NCBI GenBank assembly: GCA_017165825.1
Contig: CM029367.1
Span: 21,798,739-21,862,738 of the forward strand
DNA: 64,000 bases
Origin: Hepsetus odoe
Lineage: Eukaryota > Chordata > Actinopteri > Characiformes > Hepsetidae
Direction: 5' to 3'
Of the stretch, positions 34,406-45,300 are shown one piece after another. The translations under genes and the position numbers were made by a program. Positions within the stretch are counted from its first letter, which is position 1. Every line of letters begins with the position of its first letter. The notes beneath the pieces were generated by a model, which did no database searches, was not told the origin of the DNA, and worked only from the letters and a program-made list of their open reading frames with translations.

Positions 34406-36416
34406 TCAGAGGATTGAGGCCTGGTCAATGAAAGTGGCAAGGGTGATGTCACGCTGGGAGAGCCCTCCACAATCATGTGTGCTTAGAGTGATCTGGACCT
34501 GACAGAGAGAACACCCACAAAGAGGACCATTATTGGCATATTTTTCTATTTTATTACTACAAATATTACAAATACAGTCAACATTTTAAAGCACTTTCAA
34601 GTTGTCAAAAAGTAGCAAAAAATGGAAATGAGATGTTTTGTTCTGTACCTTATTGTAAACATTAAACCACTCAGGATGATGATCCATTTTTTCAGCCTGT
34701 AGTGCTACTCTAGACATAAACCCAAAGGCCTAGGAGACAAAATCAAGAGAAAAATGAAATGTTATGCAGCACTTATATTACACTCATGTAAAAAAATTAT
34801 ATTCAGGGCCTTGCAGAAGTATTCACCCCCTTGGCGTTTTACTTTTGTTACATTCCAACCTGTAATTTAAATGTTGATTTTATGTGATGGATCTGCACAA
34901 AACAGTCCAAGTTGAAGAAGTGAAATGAGAAAAATATATATTAAAAAAAAAAAAAAAAAAACTTTTTAATGAGTGATTAAAAAAAATTGGCATGTGCATC
35001 TGTATTCTCCCCCATGAAGCCCCTAAAATGTCCTGGTGCAATCAATTACCTTCAAAAGTCACATAATTAGTGAAATGAAGTCCACCTGCGTGCCGTCGAA
35101 GTGTCATATGATCTGTCAGTATAAACACCTTTTCTGAAAGGCCCCAGAGGCTGCAACACCACTAAGAATGAGGCATCACACCATGAAGACCAAGGAACTC
35201 TCCAAACAAGTCAGGGACAAAGTTGTTGAGAAGTACAAGTCTGGGTTGGTTATAAAAAATATCCAAGTCTTTGATGATCCCCCTGAGCACCATCAAATCC
35301 ATCATCTTCTAATGGAAAGAACATGGTACCACAACAAACCTGCCAAGGAGCCACCTACCAAAACTCACAGACCGGGCAAGGAGGGCATTAATCAGAGAGG
35401 CAGCACAGGGACCAAAGGTAACCCTGAAGGAGTTGCAGAGACTGGAGTATCTGTCCACAGGACCACAATAGGCTGTAAACTCCATAGAGCTGGGCTTTAT
35501 GGAAGAGTGGCCAGAAAAAAGCCATTACTTATTTTTAATGTTAAGAGGGCATGTGGGCAACTCCCCAGCTGTATGGAGGAAGGTGTTCGGCAACCAAGGA
35601 AAATGCTATGTCTGGCGCAAACCCAACACATCCCATCACCCCAAGAACACGATTGCCACAGTGAAACGTGGTAGCGTCATGCTGTGAGGATGCTTTTCAG
35701 CATCAGGGACTGGGAAACTGGTCTGAGTTAAGGGAAAGCTGGATGGTGCTAAATACAGGGATATTCTTGAGCAAAACCTGTGTCAGTCTGCCTGTGATTT
35801 GAGACTGGGATGGAGGTTCACCTTCTAGCAGGACAATGACCTGAAGCATACTGCTAAAGCAACACTTAAGTGGTTTAAGGAGAAACATTTAAACATGTTG
35901 GAATGGCCTAGTCAAAGTCCAGAACTCAATCCAATTGAGAATCTGTGGTCAGACTTGAAGATTGCTGTTCACAAGCGAAAACCATCCAATATGAAGGAGC
36001 TGGAGCAGTTTTGCCTTGGGCAATAATCCCTGTGGCACGTTCATAGAGACTTATCCAAAGTGACTTGCAGCTGTAATTACTGCAAAAGATGGCTCTACAA
36101 AGTACTGACTTAAGGGGGTGAATAGTTATGCATGCTGAAGTTTTGTCCTATTTGTTGTTTGCTTCACAAAAAAAGAAAAATGCATCTTCAAAGGCATGTT
36201 CTGTAATGAAATGGTGCAAACTCTCAAACAATCCATTTTAATTCCAGGTTGTGAGGCTTTTGCAAGGCACTGTAGTTTTCTCACCTGATTAAAGTCTTTA
36301 AAGATAAATTCCTTATAGATGGCATCTCTACCCACTACTTCCACCCACTGAGTACTGTGCAGCATGGGCAGGAGCTGCTCTCTCTCCTCTAGAGTCAGAG
36401 CCTGAATCTTACCAGC
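34406..36416 (-). CDS. pcbd1: Pterin-4a-carbinolamine dehydratase 1 (DCoH)
   Basis: Three coding exons are visible on the minus strand: 36416-36285 (44 codons, starting AGKIQALTLEEREQLLP), 34729-34649 (27 codons, AFGFMSRVALQAEK then MDHHPEWFNVYNK) and 34498-34406 (30 codons plus stop, VQITLSTHDCGGLSQRDIT). All introns are phase 0 with consensus splice sites. The DHHPEW block holds the active-site histidines. The enzyme dehydrates 4a-hydroxytetrahydropterin in tetrahydrobiopterin recycling, and the same protein is a dimerisation cofactor of HNF1. With the missing exon, which in this family codes only the initiator Met, the protein would have 102 residues (human 104). I could not place exon 1 upstream with confidence. 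The intron between the first two visible exons is mostly a Tc1 insertion. Confidence 0.95.
34804..36272 (+). mobile_element. Tc1-like DNA transposon in pcbd1 intron
   Basis: The terminal inverted repeats are CAGGGCCTTGCAGAAG at the left and (as complement) CAGTGCCTTGCAAAAG at the right, with TA at the right flank (36273-36274). A transposase relic runs on the plus strand from about 35168. Its N-terminal helix-turn-helix part begins KTKELSKQVRDKVVEKYKSG, then frameshifts and deletions break it. CAGAACTCAATCCAATTGAG and ATCTGTGGTCAGACTTGAAG are catalytic-domain coding remains. It is inactive, and antisense to pcbd1. Confidence 0.9.
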
Positions 36417-37084
36417 CTGTGGAGAAAAAGCAGGAACACAGCTCTCTCACAGTCACTATTTACTCTCAGGACTGTATCACAGGCAACTGTGGACAAAGTA
36501 GAATGAAGCGAGGTTTTATATGCCCGTTTCACAAGAGGCTGAATGCAGAATCGTCTGATGCACACATCATATTGACATACACATCTGGTATTTGTAAACT
36601 CAAAGAGCAGTTATAGGGAACAAGTACAATAAACAACTGCTCTGTAGGGGGATGTTTCCGAAACAAGGACTGTGATTGGCTGCTGTTCCCAGCTGGAAAT
36701 AATGATGAACTGCTGTTTCTGAAAAAACTTGAAAATGTGTGTTTGGGTCACATACAAGTTGCTGAAAGTTTTCCCTTTGAACTAGCCAGAACTCCCATGT
36801 GATCACAAGTTTACCCTTAATCCTACTTCCAGTGGCCTTTTCAGTAGATTAGTTCCCACTCTGTGAAAAAAGAAAGTTTAAACCTTTGGGGGGGAAATCA
36901 CAATAGGAAAATGATTCTGAACATAACAGGTTAAACTTAATGAACTTGCACATAATCTAAAGATTGTTCAAAAAACCATTAAACTGAAATAACGACATAA
37001 GAAAATGACAAACCGGTTCTGTCGTATCACTTAAAGAACCCACTGTGGCCAGCAGAAGACCAAATGGTAATAACAATAATAATA
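36417..37084. other. pcbd1 5' intron sequence, no gene seen
   Basis: This should be intron 1 of pcbd1 if exon 1 lies further right. No repeat or coding exon was recognised. Confidence 0.4.
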
Positions 37085-37245
37085 ATTATTTTTTCTTCTT
37101 TCAGAATTCTTCTTTCAGCTGCTCCCAATTAGGCGTTGCCAAAGCAGATCATCCATTTTCATTTCTTCCTGTCCTCTGCATCTCCTTCCTTCAAACCGAC
37201 CACCTGCATTTCATCCTCACCATGTCCATAGAATTATTATTCTAA
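37085..37245 (-). mobile_element. RTE-type LINE 3' fragment
   Basis: The minus strand matches the last coding segment (FMDMV...HLHFI in place of FMDVV) and 3' end of the RTE copy at 45-47.3 kb, including a GGGAGCAGC-like motif. It is severely 5'-truncated. Confidence 0.7.
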
Positions 37246-37864
37246 ACCATTATTATTGTTGTTAGGCCAAACTGTATGTTGCATGAAAAAAATTTACCAT
37301 TGACCTTCTCTGACAGTTCATTTATCTATTATAACCTTTTCATCCCCATGTGTACCATCACAGTGTTGCAACACAGACAAGCAGATGTCTCAATGAGGCG
37401 ACCTGACTGATAATGCTGACTGACATCAACAGGTCTCTTAGCAACAGTCTAATCTGCCCTCTGTCTGCTAAAGCAAAAGGCTTTAGGAACCCAGCAGCAC
37501 AAAAGATAACAGTGCGGAATTAGCAGCACATCGAGGCAGTGTTGTATAGACAGAACATACATTTCTACATTGCAACAGAATGGATCAAAATAAAAACCTG
37601 CCATAAACTGCATCTACACCTTACATGATCAAGCCATTGATGATTCACCAACTATAGCAATTTGCAAACAAGCAGCTGTAAAGAGGAGCAACAGGTGAGA
37701 CACCTGAGTCTGCGGACAGATGAGGCAGGCTTATCTTATCCTACAATCTGAGCTCTGGAATCATAAAGACAGGAAGCCTCAGCAGTCCTACCATATTGCA
37801 GTGCTCGGATCCTGCCTCTCCTCTTCTGAGTCAGACTCAAAGTGGCAGAGTCAGCAGCTGCACT

Positions 37865-38114
37865 TCATCCTGAGGCCCAAGGTACAATAGGTGCCCCAGA
37901 AGAAGCCTGAACAAAAACGCAGCCAGCCAAACAGTGTAATGCAGCTGCTTGTGGCATGAAATCTTTGTTATTCTTCTTGATTTCTCGTCCTGGAGGGTCA
38001 GTGAGCAGCACGGTCTGGTCATTTACCTTCTCAGACTTATCAAACTCCACACATTTGCTCAGTTTCAGGCTCAGTAGGAGGTTTTGAGCAGAGAATTCAC
38101 CAAACTAGGTGGGC
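37865..38114 (-). other. Unassigned open segment with possible splice sites
   Basis: On the minus strand a pyrimidine-rich acceptor (CTCTGCCCACCTAG, near 38115) opens about 80 codons without a stop. They start FGEFSAQNLLLSLKLSK and continue VEFDKSEK, then TDPPGREIKKNNKDF. A possible donor, AAG followed by GTAAAT, lies after SEK. I do not recognise the product. It could be part of an unannotated exon, an old pseudogene or chance. Confidence 0.2.
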
Positions 38115-38433
38115 AGAGTCCCAGGAGTGGAATTGAAGCACCAGTGTGAAGCACCCAGTTTTCATGTCAAAACTTTTTTTAATTATTCTGTACTTTGAGA
38201 ACCACCAATGTTCCAATTATGAGAAAATGATCATCTGATTTGCTACTCTATAACTTGAGTGATTGGTACTCAGTCCCATCCTTGGCTAGAACATTATTTA
38301 TTTCTTGATTTATGTATATGTAGAGGTAATGATTTTAAATCAGGAATTACTGCATTGCTATCATAGCTGCTTTGTGAGATATTGGCCGTGCCTTTCTTGT
38401 GCACTTTGAGCTCGGTTCGCATTCATTTGTACC

Positions 38434-39302
38434 ATGAACCTTTGCAGCAGAGTCAAATATTCTCAAGCAGCTATGGAGATCTGCAGCCTGAGATGCATTT
38501 TCTGCTTTCTTTTGCTCACAACAGAACAGTGTGAGACAACCTCAGATTCAGGTAGCATAAGGTTTATTACATGTGCTTGTAATATTCTATTGCTTCCCAT
38601 TTTCAGGCTGTTTTTTCTCATGGGACTCACTATTTATTATTTGTTTTTAGCTGGTATTGAATAAAGGTTAGTTGTTCCATGTCCCACAATACTATAAAAC
38701 AAGAATCAAGTGTAATTTGAAAAGTCCCAGATGTTGTTTTTGATGCCTTTTTCTGTTAATTTTTTTTTTTTATATGCAAAACACTACTCTCAGTATGACC
38801 TGAAATGAAGAGTGAATGATACTGTTTAAAGTTTTATCATTGTTAACATGTTTTATGTAAATAAATTGATGCTTATTTTGGTTTTCCATGAAATGGGTCC
38901 TTTAAAGATAGAAAAAAAGGTATTTGTAGCCTTATTTAATATTTGTCCTCCAGATGTCAGTGTTGATCATTTTTTAGTATGGATGTTTTCAGCACTAGTC
39001 CTGGAGCCCCTCTTTCTTTCTTTCTGGTCCACAGGGTCTCTCCAAATTGTCCTTAAACTCACACACACACACTTTTGATCCTCACACACACTGAGCATGG
39101 GAATGTGGAACTTTAGCTGTTAACATACATTACTTTGGAAACCCCTAGAAAGTCATTAAAAAACATAATGTCCTCTTCAAGAGACAAGCAAAGTGAAATG
39201 AGCTAAACAATACATATATACATATGATAAGTATTGATTCAGTTTAATCTTAATCTAAACTGAATCAATATTGTTCAGGTTTTCAAGAAATTCAATGTAT
39301 AT

Positions 39303-39384
<82 letters not shown>

Positions 39385-42300
39385 TATTTATTTTTCACTT
39401 TCAGAGATTATACTGAAAATGGATGAAGCTTTATTTACGGTCCAAAATCAGATGTCTTATGGTGTGCATGTTTTCTACACTTCTGATTACTGCTATAAGG
39501 TAGTTCAATTCTTTTTTCTATAAGTTATTTTCTAGTTATGCTTATATGCTTATTAATGATGCTGAAAATGTGTGGCCATTTAAAATAACCAGTTTTTCAG
39601 TTATTAGCTCAGACAGGGTCCTTTAGACTTATTGTTACTTTAAAAATGAACAAAAAGGCTATGAGGAAATGTCTCGGATGCTTATCAACTTGATCTGGGT
39701 AAAAACAGTTACAATAGGATAATGTGTCATGAAAATGCTGATTATTCTGGTAGGCACACATTATGAGGCACATCTTATTTCCACAGTGTCTATATCAGCC
39801 CTTGACCAGTGTGGAGACTGGACCAGGAAATGTCTCTGTAGTGGTCAGCACACCGTTCACTCTGACTCTAAAAGTCTCCCCTGTGGATGGTAGCAGCCCG
39901 TTGTGCAGGTGAGGCTCAAACTTACAGTGCAATGGGAAAGACAGGGCAGTAATTTTCAGCCTACTCTTAAATTATAGCATTGACCTGAACTTCAAAAAAG
40001 AGTACACTCTTTGTTCTTAAGTGCAAAATCCTTTTTTTCCAATCGGGCAGATTGGGTTAACATCCAGTTCTATAAATCACTGTTCAAGACAGGCTCATTC
40101 CATTTGTGTGGCCTGAAGGACCTTGACATACACTAAATATACAGCCTTTATAAGTGAAGATTCCATTTGCAATCTCTCAAACTACATACTACGTACTGTG
40201 TCAGCGTGTGACCTGACTTTTAGGTCCTGAGTGCTGGCCTTTGGAGGATATCTCACTTGCTATTGATCTCACTGCCTTTTGGGGTTAATAGGAGCTGACA
40301 CTCCAATAATAAAGAAAAGAGCCATTAAGACATCAAAGCTGCAAGGGTCCCTAGAAACCTTAGCCATTGTGTTTAACAGAATAAGTAGACATATTTATAA
40401 GAAATCTGGGCCTAAGAGTCATCCAGGCTAAGGCTTTCTATTGGGGGTCATTATTAAACGGTTGGTGGGGTATCTGGTTGCATAAGATGAGGTGCTGCGC
40501 CTTATCCCTGCCCCCCAGGCTAGAGTATAGTCATGGGCTTCTTAAAGATCAATAATGAGGTCCCTTTCCAGACTGAGACGTTATCGATCCACCCTCCTCC
40601 CCCAATGAACATGTTGGCTTGTATGTTATCCCCAGGCCAATCAATAAAGGCTTGTACCACATTCTGGGGATGAAACAGTACATAGCAAGATATACTTGAA
40701 AATGGCAGTTTTACCTGTTGTGCTCTAGATGGCTCCCACAAGCCTCTTGCTTATATTTTCTCATACACACCAAAATGCAACTAAGACTAAAGTTACCATG
40801 CTTTCTTACTTAACCTATTGAGACATGCATAATGGGACAGCAGACTATAGTATACAGAATTAAAACAAATTATATGAATTGTAATACTACATTCGAATAA
40901 GGGTTTTATGATACATTTAATAATGATTTGAATTGGCTTGTTATAGTGCACACTATGAATGCTGTTAAAACTCATATAAAGACTAAAACTATATAAGATA
41001 ATATAAAGATAAATTTGATATTATTCTCTTAAGAAAAAATGTGAAGGATGAGGAAATGCTTATTTTGACTAATTATATTTTTGACTAAGGGTACTACTGC
41101 CAGTTAAAAAAGAGTAACAAATCCTATGCATTGAAAATGGATTCAAGTGGGTTGCAAATGCTGCAGGTGTACTGAGGAATTTGTGTATCATTACAGAATG
41201 AAACAATAATATATATAATAATATAATAATAATATTAAAATAAAGCCACATCACTGGATTCATTTTATGTTTAAAATATGGCAAAGTTTCTCAGATAAGT
41301 TGATATGTCGTCTTTGTCTTTTAGCTTGAGTCACTTATTTGAAGAGGCGGGACATTATTCCCTTTGGGTTAAGCCTACAGATGCAGACCTGGAGTTGAAT
41401 GCAACCTGCTTTATTTCGGTGGATAAATATCCTAATTATACCTATCTGCGTAAGTCATTGTTCATTACTTTATCAATGGCACATGTTATTAGTTCTGAAA
41501 GAATGACTGAGACTGGTGAAGAGAATGATAAGTGTGTGTAAATATAATATTTGCATTGGGGATTATATTAGTAATGTTAGCAACAATGTTACTTTATCCT
41601 TCAGTTTTAGGGGCTGCCAGTTCTACATTTTTACCATTATGACTTACTTTTCTTTTATATGTTCTTAACAGCAGGATTAAAATAGTAATAGAAACACATT
41701 TTACAGTGTTATTGTTAGAGTACAGGCTTTTTAATAACTAATCTCTATAATTCAATCAAACTAGAGATCCTATTTGATCCCTGCTAACCTTTAATTGAGT
41801 CAGCAGAAAGGAAACATGTCTTGTCATCTGAAATTCTATGGTGAAGTGCTTCTCTTGCCTCCCAGGGGCCGGATACGTGGGGTATTGATTCAATAAGCTG
41901 CCCTTTTCTTCAAAAACAGCACAAAGAAAAGCTATTCTGCCATGTTTGTTTTGGAAGATGCCCCATGAGGGGAGCATTGTGGGAAATACATTAGAGGAGC
42001 ATGGAGGATTAAGGCATAATGGGATTTTGAAAGCAGTATGCTCCATAATGTAGAGCTTACTTTACAATAGTGCAGATTATGTTGTAGATCAGACTTTAAA
42101 GGGTAAGTAACCATTATCTGCTAGATATATGGCCAGTGTGACTAAACTGTGGGCCGCTTCCATTAGCTGCACTGTCCGGTGATTATATGCAGGCTCCAGT
42201 GAGCTCTCACAACTTAAGTAATGGGCATGGTGATTAGCAGGCTGGAGGCAAGGAGAAGCTGACCATTGCATATTCAATATCAGGTTTGGACTGACCAGGG

Positions 42301-45300
42301 ATTCTGATCTTATATAGTGCTTCTTTGCAGTAAGTTAGATAGATGTAGCCAGCAGATTGTTTTGAATGCTTAACAACAGACTGTGTCTGTAATTTCACTG
42401 ATCTAAAATCAGAATTAAATAATACAAATTAGCACTGAATTCACTGTTATTATGGGCTGGAATCTTTTCACCCGAGCCATATTTGCATTGACTGTCATCG
42501 AGCACTGGGATGCATTTGCTGAACATAAGGGCAAGTTGTCCAGAAATCGATTTATTTAGAATTTTTCATTTTTAATTAAGAACTCCTTTGGGACTAAGCT
42601 TAATTTTCCTTTTCTTGGAAAGGTGGTATAAATCAACAGATTAGAATCAATGCAATGCTAATTTACTGTATGCAAACGTTTGGGCACACAAACATGTTAC
42701 ATGTTTTGTTGATTTTCTGAGTGAAAAAAAACCTTCACATAAAACACTTATGCACGTTTTAACGCACAGCTGTTGTTTTTTTTTTGTTTGTTTTCTTTTG
42801 GGGAATATTCTGAAAATGTTTAAATACAATTATTACAAACTTTACACTCATTAAGTCATTAAATATAATGAGTTCTATAAAATATTTTATATAAATCATT
42901 AAGTCATATTTTAGTTTGCTTATTGACATTCACTTATAAAACCAACAAACATGTAGTTTGTTCACTTGTTCACAGTTTTGCCTATAAAAATGGATAACGT
43001 TTTCAACATTCAAAATTGTAATGGAATTAGTCGGTTTGAATTTTCTTAGGCTTATATGTTCTAGGGACTAACATGTTACAAAAAAGTGACTTTTTTCCCC
43101 GGAAACTCAGCAAACTTGTTTTTGGGATTTCCATTACTGTGCAGGAATGGATGGATCGATACAAAAGTATCACTGCTTAGAAAACCAATTTTCATTTTAC
43201 TGTAGGTACATGTGAGCAGTTATGATTTAAACACGTAGTGTGCGTTGATTAAATTCAAGGACATGGTGTTGTTGTTCTCTAGATCAGTTACCACTTCACA
43301 TCATCACTCCTGTTTTTCTGTTGTGAGGCAGCAAGTGTCATAGTGTGTATTCACACACTGATGAAAAGGCCATTTCAGTGTTTGTTTTTCCACACAGACA
43401 CCTCCCCTTTCCAGAATTACGTCTTTCCTTTTGGAACCTTTATCTAGTGAGATGCCTCTTCACTGCCCATGCCATATGTTTCATCATGTGTTGTAAAAGT
43501 ATGCCTCTGTGCATTGTGTTGTTGGTGGTCCACGTTTTGGGTTGCATACATTGATTTTACACCGACAAGCTGGTTTCAGGTTAAGTAAAGAGGTAATGTC
43601 AGGCTTTTGAGAACTCCCCACAGTATGGAGTTTCTGTCCTGTCCATGGCAAAGTAATTTAAAGACTCAGCTGCAGAATGTACACTGTGTGCACAATTATT
43701 AGTCAAGAGAGTATTTTGGCCATAGCATAATTTTTATGCATATAATCCAACCCCAACTTGTATAAGTGTGATTGCTAATAGGATTTAACAGATCAGGTGA
43801 TGTGTATTTTTGTAATGAGGGATGGTTTGGCCTAAAGAGATCAGCTCTCTATATCAAAGTCTGCAGAATTATTAGGCAGCTTTTCCTCAGGCAACATGGG
43901 CCAAAAAAAGAGATGAGACACAAAAGAACTGACTCTGAAAAGTTTGCAAATAGTCAACAGGGTCACAAGAAATGTGAGAAAAATTACAGATTTTGAAAAG
44001 AATCAAACATGAAGCTACCAGGAACCCATGATCCTCCAGTGCTGTCATATTCCAGAACGTCTTCCTACCTGGAGTGCCCAGAAGTACACGGTGTTCAGTG
44101 CTCAGAGACATAGCCAAGGTGAGGAAGGCTAAAACTCAACCACCACTGACCAAGACACATAAGTTGAAACATCAAGACTGGCCAAGAAATATCTCAAGAC
44201 TTTTCAAAGGTTTTATGGACTGATGAGATGAGAGACTCTTGATGAACGAGATAGATGAGCCTGTGGCTGGATCAGTAATGGGCATAGAGCTCTACTTCCA
44301 CTCAGATGCCAGCAATGTGGAGGTGGGGTATTGGTATTGGCTGGTACTATTAAAGATGAGCTAGTTGAACCTTTTCAGGTTGAAGATGAATTCAAAATCA
44401 ACTCCCAAACCTACTTCCAGTTTTAAGAAGACACTTTCTTCAAGCGGTGGTGTAGGAAAAAGTTTGTATCTTTCAAGAAGACCATAATTTTTATGCAACG
44501 ATCCATCTCATGCATGGAAGTTCTCCACTGCAAGGCTCTCCAGTACAGGCCTTAAAGTTAGAAGAATATGGCATGGCACATAGCACCCATAAACAGGTGA
44601 AATAGAGTTGTTTAGTAAATCTGCACACTAATAGCTGCCTAATAATTGTGCACACATATGTATTTCCCTGAAAATTTTCACACTCTCATTTCCTTTATAA
44701 AATATTCAGGTTTCAGGTTTATTAACATATTGGATTGACTGATAGCACTGGATTTGTTCCAGATTAAAACTGATCCTGAAAAGGCTCACCTACATAATAA
44801 TTGTGAACACAATGTAAAATGTATGCCACGTTCATGGAGAATGATAATGTTCCTAGCCTTTTTCAATTTTAGTTCAAAAGTAATGGCTGCAGAGCATATG
44901 GTGCTTTAAATCCCAGTTGGTTTTGTAAAAAAATGCATTTTGTTGTTCATCATTTTTGTTTTTTTCAGATGTTTTTTTTCAGATGGTTGAAGATTTTGCA
45001 AAAAGGATGGAAATGGCTGTAGTTAATACTTATTTTAAGAAGAGGGAGGAGCACAGGGTGACGTATAAGAGTGGAGGAAGATGCTCACAGGTGGATTATA
45101 TTCTTTGCAGGAGGGTCAGTTTGAAAGAGATCAGAGACTGCAAAGTAGTGACAGGGGATAGTGTAGCTAAACAGCATAGGATGGTGGTCTGTAGGATGAC
45201 CTTGGAGGTCAAAAAGAGGAGGAAAGTGAAGGCAGAGTCGAGGATCAAGTGGTGGAAGCTGAAGGAGGAGGACTGTAAGGTGGAATTCAGGCAGGAGTTA

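Noticed and set aside
35168..35674. 168-codon frame as a host gene
   Set aside because: It is a frameshifted Tc1 transposase relic between terminal inverted repeats.
37210..37220. ATG followed by GTGAG on the minus strand as pcbd1 exon 1
   Set aside because: It lies inside an RTE LINE fragment, where it corresponds to the FMDMV coding segment, so it is not a credible first exon.
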